The notes beneath the pieces were generated by a model. The model was not told where the DNA came from, did not search any database, and worked only from the letters and a program-made list of their open reading frames with translations. Shown here piece after piece: positions 32,256 to 40,772 of a stretch of DNA of 57,763 bases (its first letter is position 1; every line of letters starts with the position of its first letter). The DNA is from DAOUFU01 sp034429275 (GTDB lineage: Bacteria; Chloroflexota; Anaerolineae; Aggregatilineales; Aggregatilineaceae): assembly GCA_034429275.1 (NCBI GenBank), contig DAOUFU010000167.1:1-57763 (forward strand), given 5' to 3'. A program made the translations under genes and the position numbers.

Positions 32256-34268
32256 CTAGAAGTCGAGGCCCAACCGGCTGGCGACCACTTCGGCGATGTC
32301 TCGCACTGCCGGGCCGCCGGTAGCCTGCGCGTCCTGGCTGGCGTCGCTGAGCATCCGCAGGCAGAAGGGACAGCCCACCACCACAGATTCCGCGCCGACC
32401 GCTGCGGCTTCGGCGTAGCGCGCCGCGCTGATCTTGCCCTGGCCGGGTTCTTCCTCTTTCCAGAACTGGCCCCCGCCCGCGCCACAGCACAATGACCGGC
32501 TGCGGCTGCGCGGCATCTCGGTGATGGCGACGCCGACCGCGCCCAGGGCGTGACGCGGCGCATCATACACGCCGTTGTGCCGTCCCAGGTAGCAGGGGTC
32601 GTGGAAGGTCACGTTGAGCGTATCGCGCGCGGCCAGCGGCAGGCGTCCGGCTCGCAGCAGTTCGTCGATGAACTGCGAGTGATGCACGACCTCGTACTGG
32701 CCGCCAAACGTCGGGTATTCCTTGCCCAGCGTGTGGAAACAGTGCGGGCACGTGGCGACGATCCGCCTGGCTCCGACCCCGTTGAGCGTGGCGATATTGG
32801 CCTGGGCCATCTCGTAAAACAGGTATTCGTTCCCGGCGCGGCGCGCCGAGTCGCCGGTGCAGCTTTCGGATTCGCCCAGCACCGCAAAATTGACTTTCGC
32901 GGCGTGCAGGATCTGCACAAAGGCGCGCGCGATCTTCTGACCGCCCGGATCAAACGCCCCGGCGCAGCCCACCCAGAACAACACCTCAAAATCCGGGTTG
33001 TCTTCGACGGTGGGGACCTCCAGCCCATTGGCCCACTCCATGCGGCTGCTGCCGATCTGCCAGGGATTGCCGTTGTTTTCCATGCCCCGGAACGCGCCCT
33101 GCAGCTCGTCGGGGAAGCTGCCCTGCACAAGCACCTGGTCGCGCCGCACATCGACGATGTCGATCATCGGCTCGTTGCCCACCGGGCAGATTTCCACGCA
33201 CGCCCCACAGGTGGTACAGCCCCACAGGGCCGAGTGTGACAGCATGAAGTCGGTTAACAGGTGTGGTGAGGGTTCACCGGCGGCCAGTGCCGCCATGTGT
33301 GCCCTGATCTCGTAGCGCTTGTTGATTTCGAGCGCCGACGGCGATAGTTCTTTGCCGGTGATGTAGGCGGGGCAGACTTCCTGGCAGCGGTTGCACATGA
33401 TGCAGGCGAAGGCGTCGAAAATCTGCGTTTTCGACAGGTGCTCCAGCCGGGCCGCGCCGAACTGTTCCTGGTCCTCGTCTTCGAAGTCCAGCGGCTCCAG
33501 CGCCCCCAGCGAAACACGGTCCGGGCGCGTGAGGTAATTGGCCGGCCCCATGAACAGGTGCGCGTGTTTGCTATAGGGGAAATAGGGGATAAACGCCAGG
33601 ATCGTGCCGAGCGCCAGCCACCACATCGCGTGTTCGCCCACTTCCAGCGCCGAATGATCGAGGCCGCTCCACACACCGGAGAGCGCATTCGCCACCGGCT
33701 GCCAGCGGTCGCTGCCGTTCAGCGCAACCCAGAATGTCTCGCCGAGGAAGCGCGCGCCGACATGAGTCACGATGAACAGGCCGACAATCAGGGAATCGCG
33801 CTGCACACCGGCGCGCGCGCGCGGATGCACCAGCACATTCTCGCGGATCGCCAGCGCGGGGGCCTTCGCCACGAACCGGCGGATCAGAAAATAGGCCATG
33901 CCCACCAGGATCAACACGCTGAGGATGTCTCCGGCCAGCCGGTAGAGATCGCCGATCCATCCCGTGCCCAGGAAGGTCACATCAAAGAAGCCCTCGATCA
34001 GGTCTCCGACGTTAGCCAGGAAGTAGAACAGGAAGCCCCACACCACGAAGCCATGCATCAGGCTGGTGGCGGGCCGTGCGCTGAAGACCGTGCGCTGGGT
34101 GATGGTCACCTCCAGTGCGCGCCACACCCGCCTGGGCAGGTGATCGAAGACCAGCGCACCGGTCCCCCGCTGAATGATGCGGGCGGCCTGGCGGAAATAG
34201 CGTTGGGCGAGGTAAAGGGATGCCGCTGCCAGGAGGATAAAGAGGATTTTTTCAACCGGAGTAAGCAT
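32256..34268 (-). CDS. Membrane Fe-S oxidoreductase, EtfAB:menaquinone-oxidoreductase-like
   Basis: A 670-residue protein. The N-terminal 250 residues hold about six membrane helices with histidines (LMHGFVVWGF, DHSALEVGEHAMWW), like the haem b domain of nitrate reductase gamma. Two [4Fe-4S] motifs follow: CIMCNRCQEVCP and CTTCGACVEICP. Two CCG domains come next: a first with VGCAGAFDPG and CPHCFHTLG, and a second with HDPCYLGR, SLCCGAGGG and GCPFC. This is the layout of the membrane proteins that pass electrons from ETF or thiols to menaquinone (HdrD/DUF224 group). It may be a ccm-dependent or partner redox enzyme. GAAGGAAAG precedes the ATG. The usual ETF genes are not adjacent. Confidence 0.85.
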   Translation of the reverse strand: MLTPVEKILFILLAAASLYLAQRYFRQAARIIQRGTGALVFDHLPRRVWRALEVTITQRTVFSARPATSLMHGFVVWGFLFYFLANVGDLIEGFFDVTFLGTGWIGDLYRLAGDILSVLILVGMAYFLIRRFVAKAPALAIRENVLVHPRARAGVQRDSLIVGLFIVTHVGARFLGETFWVALNGSDRWQPVANALSGVWSGLDHSALEVGEHAMWWLALGTILAFIPYFPYSKHAHLFMGPANYLTRPDRVSLGALEPLDFEDEDQEQFGAARLEHLSKTQIFDAFACIMCNRCQEVCPAYITGKELSPSALEINKRYEIRAHMAALAAGEPSPHLLTDFMLSHSALWGCTTCGACVEICPVGNEPMIDIVDVRRDQVLVQGSFPDELQGAFRGMENNGNPWQIGSSRMEWANGLEVPTVEDNPDFEVLFWVGCAGAFDPGGQKIARAFVQILHAAKVNFAVLGESESCTGDSARRAGNEYLFYEMAQANIATLNGVGARRIVATCPHCFHTLGKEYPTFGGQYEVVHHSQFIDELLRAGRLPLAARDTLNVTFHDPCYLGRHNGVYDAPRHALGAVGVAITEMPRSRSRSLCCGAGGGQFWKEEEPGQGKISAARYAEAAAVGAESVVVGCPFCLRMLSDASQDAQATGGPAVRDIAEVVASRLGLDF

Positions 34269-34300
34269 ATTCTCTTTCCTTCAAATGGGGTGCGGATAGT

Positions 34301-36046
34301 TCACGAGCCGCTGCCGGGCGTGCCGTTCAGAGGACCCATCAGGCGCTGACGGAGTTTTGCCGCCAGAAAGGTTTGCAGCCAGATCATCATTTGATCGTTG
34401 ATGTGAGGGGGAATCGCCAGGGCGAGCACCTGCATTTGCTCGGCCAGGGTCAGGCAGGCACACAGCAGGTCTTCCTGGCGCGTCTCTTGCAGAGCTTTTT
34501 CGACATACTGGTGGAGCACCGGCTCGGCAAAGACGCCGAGCATCTCGTAGATCGGCTCGCGTTCGTCGTGAACCAGGCTGTGCGTGATCTGGATCATCAC
34601 CGAGACGACCATATTGGCGTTGATGATCAAGCTGATCGGCAGCGCTTGCTCCAGCAGCAGCATGATATCGGTCAGCAGGTCGAGCATATCCTCGATATCC
34701 ATGTTGCTCTGAGTCAGCAGGCGCAGCGGCAGCAGCGCTTCATCGGGAGCCACTTCCCAGGTTTCGCCGGTCGGCGGCACAAAGACATTGACGATCCCGG
34801 CCAGTTCGTTCGCCAGGTCCATCAACTGCTCGACGTCGATTTCCAGGGGCTGACGGTCAATGTCCTTATCGTCTTCATCTCTGGGGCCTTCATCAAGGTT
34901 AAATGCCCTGCCGAAGTCACCCGCGTCATAGCCGGGGCGGCGATCGGCCAGGACCATATACGGCCACCGCTCAGGCTGTCGCTCGCTGTTCTGCTGGAGG
35001 TAATCGAGCAGCAGGTTCACGGCGAAGCAGTTGCCAAACACCGTGAATTCGTAGCGCGAATAGGGGTTGAGCCACGCCCACCAGTTGATCCAGTCGGCCT
35101 TGACCTGTTCGGGACGGGGGCCTTCATACAGGTAGCGTCCCAGGCGTTGCATGGCCAGGGTTTGCCACATCCAGATGCGGTGCTCAAGCATTTCGTCCCA
35201 GGTGATCTCGGTGGGTACCGTGTCATCCAGCGACAGGATGCCATGTTTGGGCGAAAGCACCAGGATGTGATCGTACTGCTGGTCCTGGGCATCGATGCAG
35301 GCCTGCTGGAAGGCATCGCCGCCGTAAAAATCGCGCGGAAGCTGCGGCTGGGTGGCATAAGTCTGGCTGGCGACGATGAGCGCCACGCGCCGCCGGACCT
35401 GGGTATTGTATTGCTGATACATCGGCGCGGCTGCCGGGTCGATGGTGAGCCGGTAGATATGCCAGCGCTGGCGTCCTTTGCCGCGCGCGATGGTGCCATC
35501 GAGCTGGCGGAAGCTGGCAGAAAACGTCTGGTGATCCTGCTGCTGCCAGGCCAGGTCGAGCAGGGCATCGGGCGAGATTCCGATCCGCCCGGCCACGCCG
35601 CCTTCCCAGTGAATTTGCCCTTCAGCATCGAAGCGCAGGCCGCGCAGGCCCAGCCCATAGAGGGCCGCCGCCAGCCAGATTCGCTGCGAGATTTGCTGCT
35701 TGCTCTCGTGCGACCGGGTTTTTTCGACGATCCAGCGCGCCTGCTCGCGGTCGGCGGGAGTGGCATCCGCTGGCGTTTGCTTGAGCCAGGCGCGCGCCGC
35801 TTTTTGCAGATTGGTCACTACGTTGGCGCGCTCATCGTGCGAAAGGGTGATATCGACATATTCGATCTTCAGCCACCCGGCGAGAAGCAGCGTCATGGCG
35901 CGGTCATCCGGTTGGTCACGCACCGGTTCCTGAGACCCCACGATGTGCACCAGGTCCTCAGGCGCGATGGTCACCTGTTGCAGCCGGCACGGCACCGCCT
36001 GCTGTTCCAGCAGCGAATCCAGGACGGTTTGGCTTTTTGTACTCAT
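34301..36046 (-). CDS. Large hypothetical protein with a DUF6884-like domain
   Basis: A 581-residue soluble protein. Residues about 215-305 (RRVALIVASQTYA, DFYGGDAFQQACIDA, HILVLSPKHGILSLDD) resemble the DUF6884/YaaA-like fold, with the LSPKHG segment as its hallmark. The flanks are not recognised. The N-terminal part (about 25-120) is helical and charged, and the C-terminal 180 residues are helical and acidic, with LLTDIMLLLEQALPISLIINANM. No membrane helix or signal. It begins a unit with the Fe-S oxidoreductase, ccmC and ccmD, after the terminator-like hairpin that follows ccmB. ATG 36046 follows GGAGAAA. I see no reason from sequence to call it a cytochrome factor. Confidence 0.6.
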   Translation of the reverse strand: MSTKSQTVLDSLLEQQAVPCRLQQVTIAPEDLVHIVGSQEPVRDQPDDRAMTLLLAGWLKIEYVDITLSHDERANVVTNLQKAARAWLKQTPADATPADREQARWIVEKTRSHESKQQISQRIWLAAALYGLGLRGLRFDAEGQIHWEGGVAGRIGISPDALLDLAWQQQDHQTFSASFRQLDGTIARGKGRQRWHIYRLTIDPAAAPMYQQYNTQVRRRVALIVASQTYATQPQLPRDFYGGDAFQQACIDAQDQQYDHILVLSPKHGILSLDDTVPTEITWDEMLEHRIWMWQTLAMQRLGRYLYEGPRPEQVKADWINWWAWLNPYSRYEFTVFGNCFAVNLLLDYLQQNSERQPERWPYMVLADRRPGYDAGDFGRAFNLDEGPRDEDDKDIDRQPLEIDVEQLMDLANELAGIVNVFVPPTGETWEVAPDEALLPLRLLTQSNMDIEDMLDLLTDIMLLLEQALPISLIINANMVVSVMIQITHSLVHDEREPIYEMLGVFAEPVLHQYVEKALQETRQEDLLCACLTLAEQMQVLALAIPPHINDQMMIWLQTFLAAKLRQRLMGPLNGTPGSGS

Positions 36047-36186
36047 GGGCGGTTTCTCCGCGGGGCGCATCCGACTTGTTCACAGCACGCCATATTCGCG
36101 ACAAGTGTACACGATTTTAGGCGGCGCTGCGTATATTGGGCTGATGAAGTTGGCCGATAGTTGGGCGGAGGCGACACATCCGCTCA

Positions 36187-36208
36187 GCGGGGAACCAGCG
36201 CTCCCCGC
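36187..36208 (-). terminator. Hairpin after ccmB
   Basis: A 7-bp stem GCGGGGA / TCCCCGC lies 37 nt beyond the ccmB stop on the minus strand, before the DUF6884-like gene. It may split the locus into two transcription units. Confidence 0.45.
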
Positions 36209-36219
36209 GAGGTGATGGC

Positions 36220-36275
36220 TCGAACAGGGCGATGAGCGCCGCGGCTATTCTTCGACCACAAAATCGAACAGGGCG
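36220..36275 (-). repeat. Direct repeat duplicating the ccmB 3' end
   Basis: TCGAACAGGGCG (+ strand) occurs at 36264-36275 inside the last codons of ccmB and again at 36220-36231 downstream of its stop. Partly similar GC-rich flanks follow both copies. Confidence 0.6.
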
Positions 36276-37000
36276 TAAGCCGCCGCGATGAACATCACAT
36301 CCGAAATGGCCAGCAGTTGCAGCCACGATCCCCATTCATCCGCGCCTTTGCCCTCCAAAATGGCGGAACTGGCCCGGACCGCGCTGATCAGCACGGGCAG
36401 CACCACCGGCAGCAGCAGGATCGGCAGCAGGGCTTCGCGCGCTCGCGAATGAACGGTCATGCTGCTCAGCAGGGTGCCGACGGCGGTATAGCCGATGCTG
36501 CCCAAAACCACCACCAGCACCAGCAGCGGTTTGACCAAAGACACATTGAACATCACCGTGAGCAGCACCAGCAGCACCAGCCCGATCACCAGCACAAACA
36601 GCAGGGTGCCGATCATCTTGCCGAAGAACAGCGCGCTGCGCGGGATGGGGGCAAGCAGCAGGGCGTCGAGACTGCCGCGATCTTTTTCAGCGGCCAGGCT
36701 GCGGCCCAGCCCCAGGATGCCCGCGAAGACGATGGTCACCCACAGCACGCCGGTGACCGTGTTCTGGCGTGCCTGGGCGTCCAGTTCCAGCGCGATGCTG
36801 AACACCATCACCGTCATGAGGGTGAACAGCAGCATCGAGTTGATTAACTCGCGGCTGCGGAATTCGGAGCGCAGGTCTTTAGCGGCGATGCCCCACACGG
36901 CGCTCCAATACGGCGTCACCGGGCGGCGGCGCACAGTCTGCATGTCAGTCTGCCCGGCAGGGTGGGATTCGACAGTGGAGTGTTCGAGTTCTGTGGTCAT
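36245..37000 (-). CDS. ccmB: Haem exporter permease CcmB
   Basis: A 251-residue ABC permease with about six helices. The N-terminal cytoplasmic part has AAKDLRSEFRSRELINSM, the family's characteristic beginning, followed by LAAEKDRGSLDALLLAPIPRS, the coupling-helix-like loop of CcmB proteins. It overlaps the ccmA stop by 4 nt, giving coupled translation. With CcmA it forms the ATPase-powered part of the CcmABC complex that releases holo-CcmE. Confidence 0.92.
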   Translation of the reverse strand: MTTELEHSTVESHPAGQTDMQTVRRRPVTPYWSAVWGIAAKDLRSEFRSRELINSMLLFTLMTVMVFSIALELDAQARQNTVTGVLWVTIVFAGILGLGRSLAAEKDRGSLDALLLAPIPRSALFFGKMIGTLLFVLVIGLVLLVLLTVMFNVSLVKPLLVLVVVLGSIGYTAVGTLLSSMTVHSRAREALLPILLLPVVLPVLISAVRASSAILEGKGADEWGSWLQLLAISDVMFIAAAYALFDFVVEE

Positions 37001-37713
37001 CGGGTAGAGGCCGCCCCTGTCACATCGGCATAGAGCGCGGGCAACTGCGCAGGATCAATCGTGCTGGTCGGGGCGTCGAACGCGATCTTTCCCCGGCTGA
37101 GGATGGCGATCCGGTCGGCCAGGGCATGCCCCCGGTGCAGGTCGTGCGTGGTCATGACGACCGTCCGCCCACTGACGGCCACTTCGCGCAGCAGGTCATC
37201 GAGCAGCGCGGCAGCATCGACATCCAGGCCCGTATACGGCTCATCGAGCAGCAGCACCGCCGGATCGTGCAGGATCGCCCGCGCGATGGCGAGCCGCTGC
37301 TGCATCCCCCGGCTGAAAGTGCGCACCACGTCGCGCGCCCGGCGGCGAAGCCCCACGCGCTGCAGCAGGTCATCCACGCGTGCCCGTCGGGTCTCGGCGG
37401 GCAGATCGTACATCTGCGCGAAGAACATCAGGTTTTCCTCGGCGGTCAGGGTGTCATAGAGCAGCGTCATGTGGCTCACGACGCCCAACTGCGCGCGCAC
37501 GCGGTCCGCTTCGCCCGGCAGGTCCCATCCGCCGATGCGTACGACGCCCGCCGTAGGCCGCGCCAGCGCGCCCAGGATGCGCAGCAGTGTTGTCTTGCCC
37601 GACCCGTTTGGCCCCAGCAGAGTCACAAATTCGCCGCGCTCGACGTTGAAATCCAGCTTGCGCAGCACGGGATTGACCCCGAACGTTTTGACGAGCGCCT
37701 GAACCTCGATCAT
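36997..37713 (-). CDS. ccmA: Haem exporter ATPase CcmA
   Basis: A 238-residue ABC ATPase. Walker A is LLGPNGSGKTTLLR, the signature is TFSRGMQQRLAIARA (a variant LSGGQ), Walker B is VLLLDEPYTGLD and the switch His is MTTHDLHRG. ATG 37713 was chosen because the sequence MIEVQALVKTFG starts the domain properly. A GC-rich hairpin (37757-37800) lies between it and the upstream cytochrome gene. Confidence 0.92.
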   Translation of the reverse strand: MIEVQALVKTFGVNPVLRKLDFNVERGEFVTLLGPNGSGKTTLLRILGALARPTAGVVRIGGWDLPGEADRVRAQLGVVSHMTLLYDTLTAEENLMFFAQMYDLPAETRRARVDDLLQRVGLRRRARDVVRTFSRGMQQRLAIARAILHDPAVLLLDEPYTGLDVDAAALLDDLLREVAVSGRTVVMTTHDLHRGHALADRIAILSRGKIAFDAPTSTIDPAQLPALYADVTGAASTR

Positions 37714-37756
37714 GGCCTGCCCTTGTGTGGAAAAAGAAGGTGAACGGCTTTGTTTG

Positions 37757-37800
37757 CAGGGGCGGAGCCGGTGCCCGTCTGGCAAATGACTCCGCCCCTG
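37757..37800 (-). terminator. 11-bp hairpin upstream of ccmA
   Basis: CAGGGGCGGAG (37757-37767) and CTCCGCCCCTG (37790-37800) pair perfectly around a 22-nt loop. It lies between the cytochrome lipoprotein gene and ccmA. No U tract follows, so it could be a processing site or a partial terminator that lowers ccmAB expression. Confidence 0.4.
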
Positions 37801-37832
37801 TTCACTGTGCGAAAAATATGGGCAGCCTGCCC

Positions 37833-39671
37833 CTACGACTCGTCGTCGTCGCCGAGCAGGGGCAAAAGCTGGTCGGCAACCATCGCGCGCCGCTGCTGGT
37901 ACGTGTCATCATCCAGCGTACCCGCCGCGCGTGCATCGTCCAGTTCCACCAGCGCCGCCAGCAGCGCTTCTTTGCCGTCGGAGGTGCGGGGCGGGGTCCA
38001 TCCATCCGCGGCGGCAACCGCCGCGCCGACGCCCTGCTGCACCATCGCACGCTGACGCCACCACAGCACGCCCGCCAGCGCCAGGATCGACAGCCCCAGC
38101 ACGAACAGCGCAATGGGCAGCAGGTCCGTCTGGCCGGTATCGGCTTTGGCAGGTTCCGGCGAAGCCGCGATCACATCGATGGTGCGGGTGGGCCGCCCGG
38201 TGAGGGTGAAAACCAGCCGCTCATCCGCGCTGACGGCCCGGATCAGGTCGTGAGCTTTCACCAGCGTAAAATCGCGCTCCGGGTTGATGACTTCATCCGC
38301 CCCCAGCTCACTGATGTGGAAGCCGCCCGCCGCGACCCGGTAGCGGAACTCGCCTTCGGCATCGAACTGGTCGCTGCTGAAGCTCACCGTGTCGTTGGGG
38401 ATCAGGATCGCGCCGTCGATAACCGGGAAGTTGATGGCGGTATCGATCACCGCCTGGTCTTCGTAGGGCAGATAGTAAGCGATGGTGATGCTGTGCACCT
38501 GCCCAGGCCGGAGCGGCCAGGTATCCTTGACCACCGGCACGCCGTCCACCAGGTCCACCTGGAAACGGTTGCTGCCCTCGGTCTGCATGGGCTGGATGCC
38601 AAACGCGCCGGGCGGCAGGTCCACCGGCACCGAGACCAGCCACCCCGTATTGGCGACTTCGTCCGTCGTCACGATGCGGTCGCCGGTGTTGACCAGTTCC
38701 AACGAGAGCCAGACTTCCACCCCAAACTCGTTGATCGGTGCGAAGTTGATCAACATTTGCGCCCAGCGCACCTGGATCGACGCGCGGTCGGTGGTGCGTT
38801 CGTAGACGGTGACATCCTGGGTGAGCGTTTTCTCGGTCCCTTCAATCGCGCTGATCTGCACTCCTTGCGGGACCCCGGCATAATTGACGCGGATCAGGTA
38901 AATGTTACCCGCCGCGCGCGCCACCTGGTTGACCTCGTATGCGCCGCCCTCGCTGGTGACAGCGCTGTACTGGCCGACCAGGCTGCCTGCGCTGTTGAGC
39001 ACCAGCAGGTCAATGGCCAGCCCGGCGGGGATCGTCTCGCCGTTGGTGGTGCCCTGCACCACGCGCCCGCGCACGGTCAGCACATTGTCCTGCCCGGTGA
39101 TGGGCGCGGCAGCCGCCGCCGCGGTCGGCGTCACCGAGTTCAGGCTTTCCGCGGTCGGTCGTCCTTCGGCTTCGGCAATGAAGGCTACGATGCTGGCCAG
39201 CTCAAATTCGCTGAACTGACCGGCATAGGAAGGCATCACGTTCTGGTACCCCTCCAGCACGTATGCGCCCGGATCGACAATCGACTGGTAAATATAGGCG
39301 GCTTTGTCCAGCCCTTCGACTCGGTTCCCGGCGTCGGCGATGGTGGTGAACAGACTCGGTCCGACGCCATCCTCGCCGCCATGACACTGCACACAGTTGG
39401 CCAGGAACAATTCGCGCCCCAGCGTGCGATCGGGCGCTTGCGTAGCGTTTGCTGCCGGGGCATCGCTGGCCGGGGCTGCCGTACCTGAAGGCGCAGTTGC
39501 TTCTGCCGGGGTCTCTGCCGCCGATGCTGACGGCGTCGGGGACACTGCCGGCGTATTGGTCGGCCAGATTTGCACTTCGTCCACGATTTTTGGCTCGCCC
39601 GACATATTGACGCCACAGGCGCTCAACAGGGCGGCCACCAACACCATAACGATAAGCCATCGTTTCCGCAT
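37833..39671 (-). CDS. c-type cytochrome lipoprotein with large exported domain
   Basis: A 612-residue exported protein. The signal peptide ends in a lipobox (ALLSAC, Cys19), a Pro/Ala/Thr-rich linker follows (about 35-80), then a class I cytochrome c domain with haem site CVQCH (C93-C96-H97) and the distal Met probably in MPSYAG. After it come about 350 residues of beta-rich exported sequence, one membrane helix (LLPIALFVLGLSILALAGVLWW), and a short cytoplasmic tail with a SHOCT-like helix pair (LAALVELDDARAAGTLDDDTYQ). The haem site makes it an obvious client of the surrounding Ccm system. It is encoded between the ccmI-like gene and ccmA on the same strand. Confidence 0.82.
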   Translation of the reverse strand: MRKRWLIVMVLVAALLSACGVNMSGEPKIVDEVQIWPTNTPAVSPTPSASAAETPAEATAPSGTAAPASDAPAANATQAPDRTLGRELFLANCVQCHGGEDGVGPSLFTTIADAGNRVEGLDKAAYIYQSIVDPGAYVLEGYQNVMPSYAGQFSEFELASIVAFIAEAEGRPTAESLNSVTPTAAAAAAPITGQDNVLTVRGRVVQGTTNGETIPAGLAIDLLVLNSAGSLVGQYSAVTSEGGAYEVNQVARAAGNIYLIRVNYAGVPQGVQISAIEGTEKTLTQDVTVYERTTDRASIQVRWAQMLINFAPINEFGVEVWLSLELVNTGDRIVTTDEVANTGWLVSVPVDLPPGAFGIQPMQTEGSNRFQVDLVDGVPVVKDTWPLRPGQVHSITIAYYLPYEDQAVIDTAINFPVIDGAILIPNDTVSFSSDQFDAEGEFRYRVAAGGFHISELGADEVINPERDFTLVKAHDLIRAVSADERLVFTLTGRPTRTIDVIAASPEPAKADTGQTDLLPIALFVLGLSILALAGVLWWRQRAMVQQGVGAAVAAADGWTPPRTSDGKEALLAALVELDDARAAGTLDDDTYQQRRAMVADQLLPLLGDDDES

Positions 39672-39715
39672 AGGGATTCCATCCACCAGGAGCAAGGAAG
39701 AACACAAACCGGCGA

Positions 39716-40099
39716 TCACGACCGGGTGCGGTCGAGTCGCCGGCGAAATTCGGCTACTGCATCATCGATCCGGGCGTGCTGCGCGGCGATCTCCTCTTCG
39801 AGCGCATCCAGGCGCTGCATGATGGCCACTCCCAGCCGCACCAGGCCCTCGCGCTGGGCGATGTACATCTCCGGCGCAATTTTACCTGTATCGAAATCAA
39901 AGTCGAGATCGCGCAGGGCGCGCAGCACGCGCATTTTCTCCGCCCAGAGCGTTTCGTAAGCGCGGTTCTGGCGGTCGGTGCCGCGCAAGTGCCCACCCGC
40001 CGGCGCGAGGTCCTCCTCCCGCGCCAACCAGGGCAGCAGCGTCACCGCCGCGCCCGCCGCCGCCAGAAGTACCGCCAGAATGATCCCTGTGATCGACAT
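39716..40099 (-). CDS. CcmI-like small membrane protein
   Basis: A 127-residue protein: one helix (ITGIILAVLLAAAGAAVTLL) and a charged coil with LWAEKMRVLRALRDLDFDFDTGKI, a pattern seen in CcmI-type N-terminal segments in Gram-positive and Chloroflexota ccm loci. It has no TPR domain, so it is a short form. It lies 41 nt downstream of ccmG. It probably helps present apocytochrome to the ligation complex. Confidence 0.65.
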   Translation of the reverse strand: MSITGIILAVLLAAAGAAVTLLPWLAREEDLAPAGGHLRGTDRQNRAYETLWAEKMRVLRALRDLDFDFDTGKIAPEMYIAQREGLVRLGVAIMQRLDALEEEIAAQHARIDDAVAEFRRRLDRTRS

Positions 40100-40139
40100 A
40101 CCCGTCTCTTTACTGTGTGCGTGATTTGTTCCCGCGCCG

Positions 40140-40772
40140 CTATCCTGCCCGCGCGCGCTCGATGGCTGCGCGCAGCTCACTGGCATTGGGCGAAGAAATG
40201 AAGTGCTTGATGATCTCGCCCTTGCCATTGATGACAAATGTCTCTGGAATGCCCGTGATCCGGTAGGCTTTCTCCATGCGCCCGCCTTCGTCTGGGGCGT
40301 GCGGATAGGTCAGGCCATACCTGGCGATGTACTCAAATACCGCGCTGTCGGTATCTTCGGTGTTGACGCCGAGAAAGACCACGTCGCGGTCCCGGTACTC
40401 GTTCCAGATTCGCTCGAACATGGGAGCTTCTTGCTGGCAGGGGATGCACCAGCTTGCCCAGAAATTGAGCACGATAGTTTTGTTTTCCAGCGCCGCCAGC
40501 GAAAGCCGCTCACCGGGCATGGCAAGCTGGTCGAGTGACCAGGTGGTGATGGCAAAATCGGGCGCTTTGCCTTCGGTGGGGGTGGGCTTGTTACGCTCGA
40601 TCAAGGCATAGGCGATCACGCCCAGCAGCACCACCACGCCCAGCAGCAGCGCCACACCCACCGCCGAAAAGCGCTGCTGCACCTGGGCGGGGCGCTCACC
40701 GGCGACCTCTTCCAACCAGTCCGGCAGATCGGGGGTGTTCGGGTCGGGGTTGCGAATCGTGTCCTGACTCAT
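40140..40772 (-). CDS. ccmG: CcmG/TlpA-type thioredoxin
   Basis: A 210-residue membrane-anchored thiol-disulfide oxidoreductase. After a soluble N-terminal 35 residues there is one helix (VGVALLLGVVVLLGVIAYAL), then a thioredoxin fold with the redox site FWASWCIPCQQEAP and the cis-Pro in TGIPETFVINGKGEI. It keeps the cysteines of apocytochrome reduced for haem attachment. Its ATG overlaps the ccmH stop by 4 nt. The N-terminal extension before the helix is longer than in most CcmG proteins. Confidence 0.9.
   Translation of the reverse strand: MSQDTIRNPDPNTPDLPDWLEEVAGERPAQVQQRFSAVGVALLLGVVVLLGVIAYALIERNKPTPTEGKAPDFAITTWSLDQLAMPGERLSLAALENKTIVLNFWASWCIPCQQEAPMFERIWNEYRDRDVVFLGVNTEDTDSAVFEYIARYGLTYPHAPDEGGRMEKAYRITGIPETFVINGKGEIIKHFISSPNASELRAAIERARAG

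Noticed and set aside
34373..36160. 595-residue reading frame on the + strand
   Set aside because: It is antisense to the DUF6884-like gene, whose minus-strand frame has a ribosome-binding site and a recognisable central domain.
37725..39488. 587-residue reading frame on the + strand
   Set aside because: It is antisense to the cytochrome lipoprotein gene, which has a lipobox, a haem site and a membrane helix.
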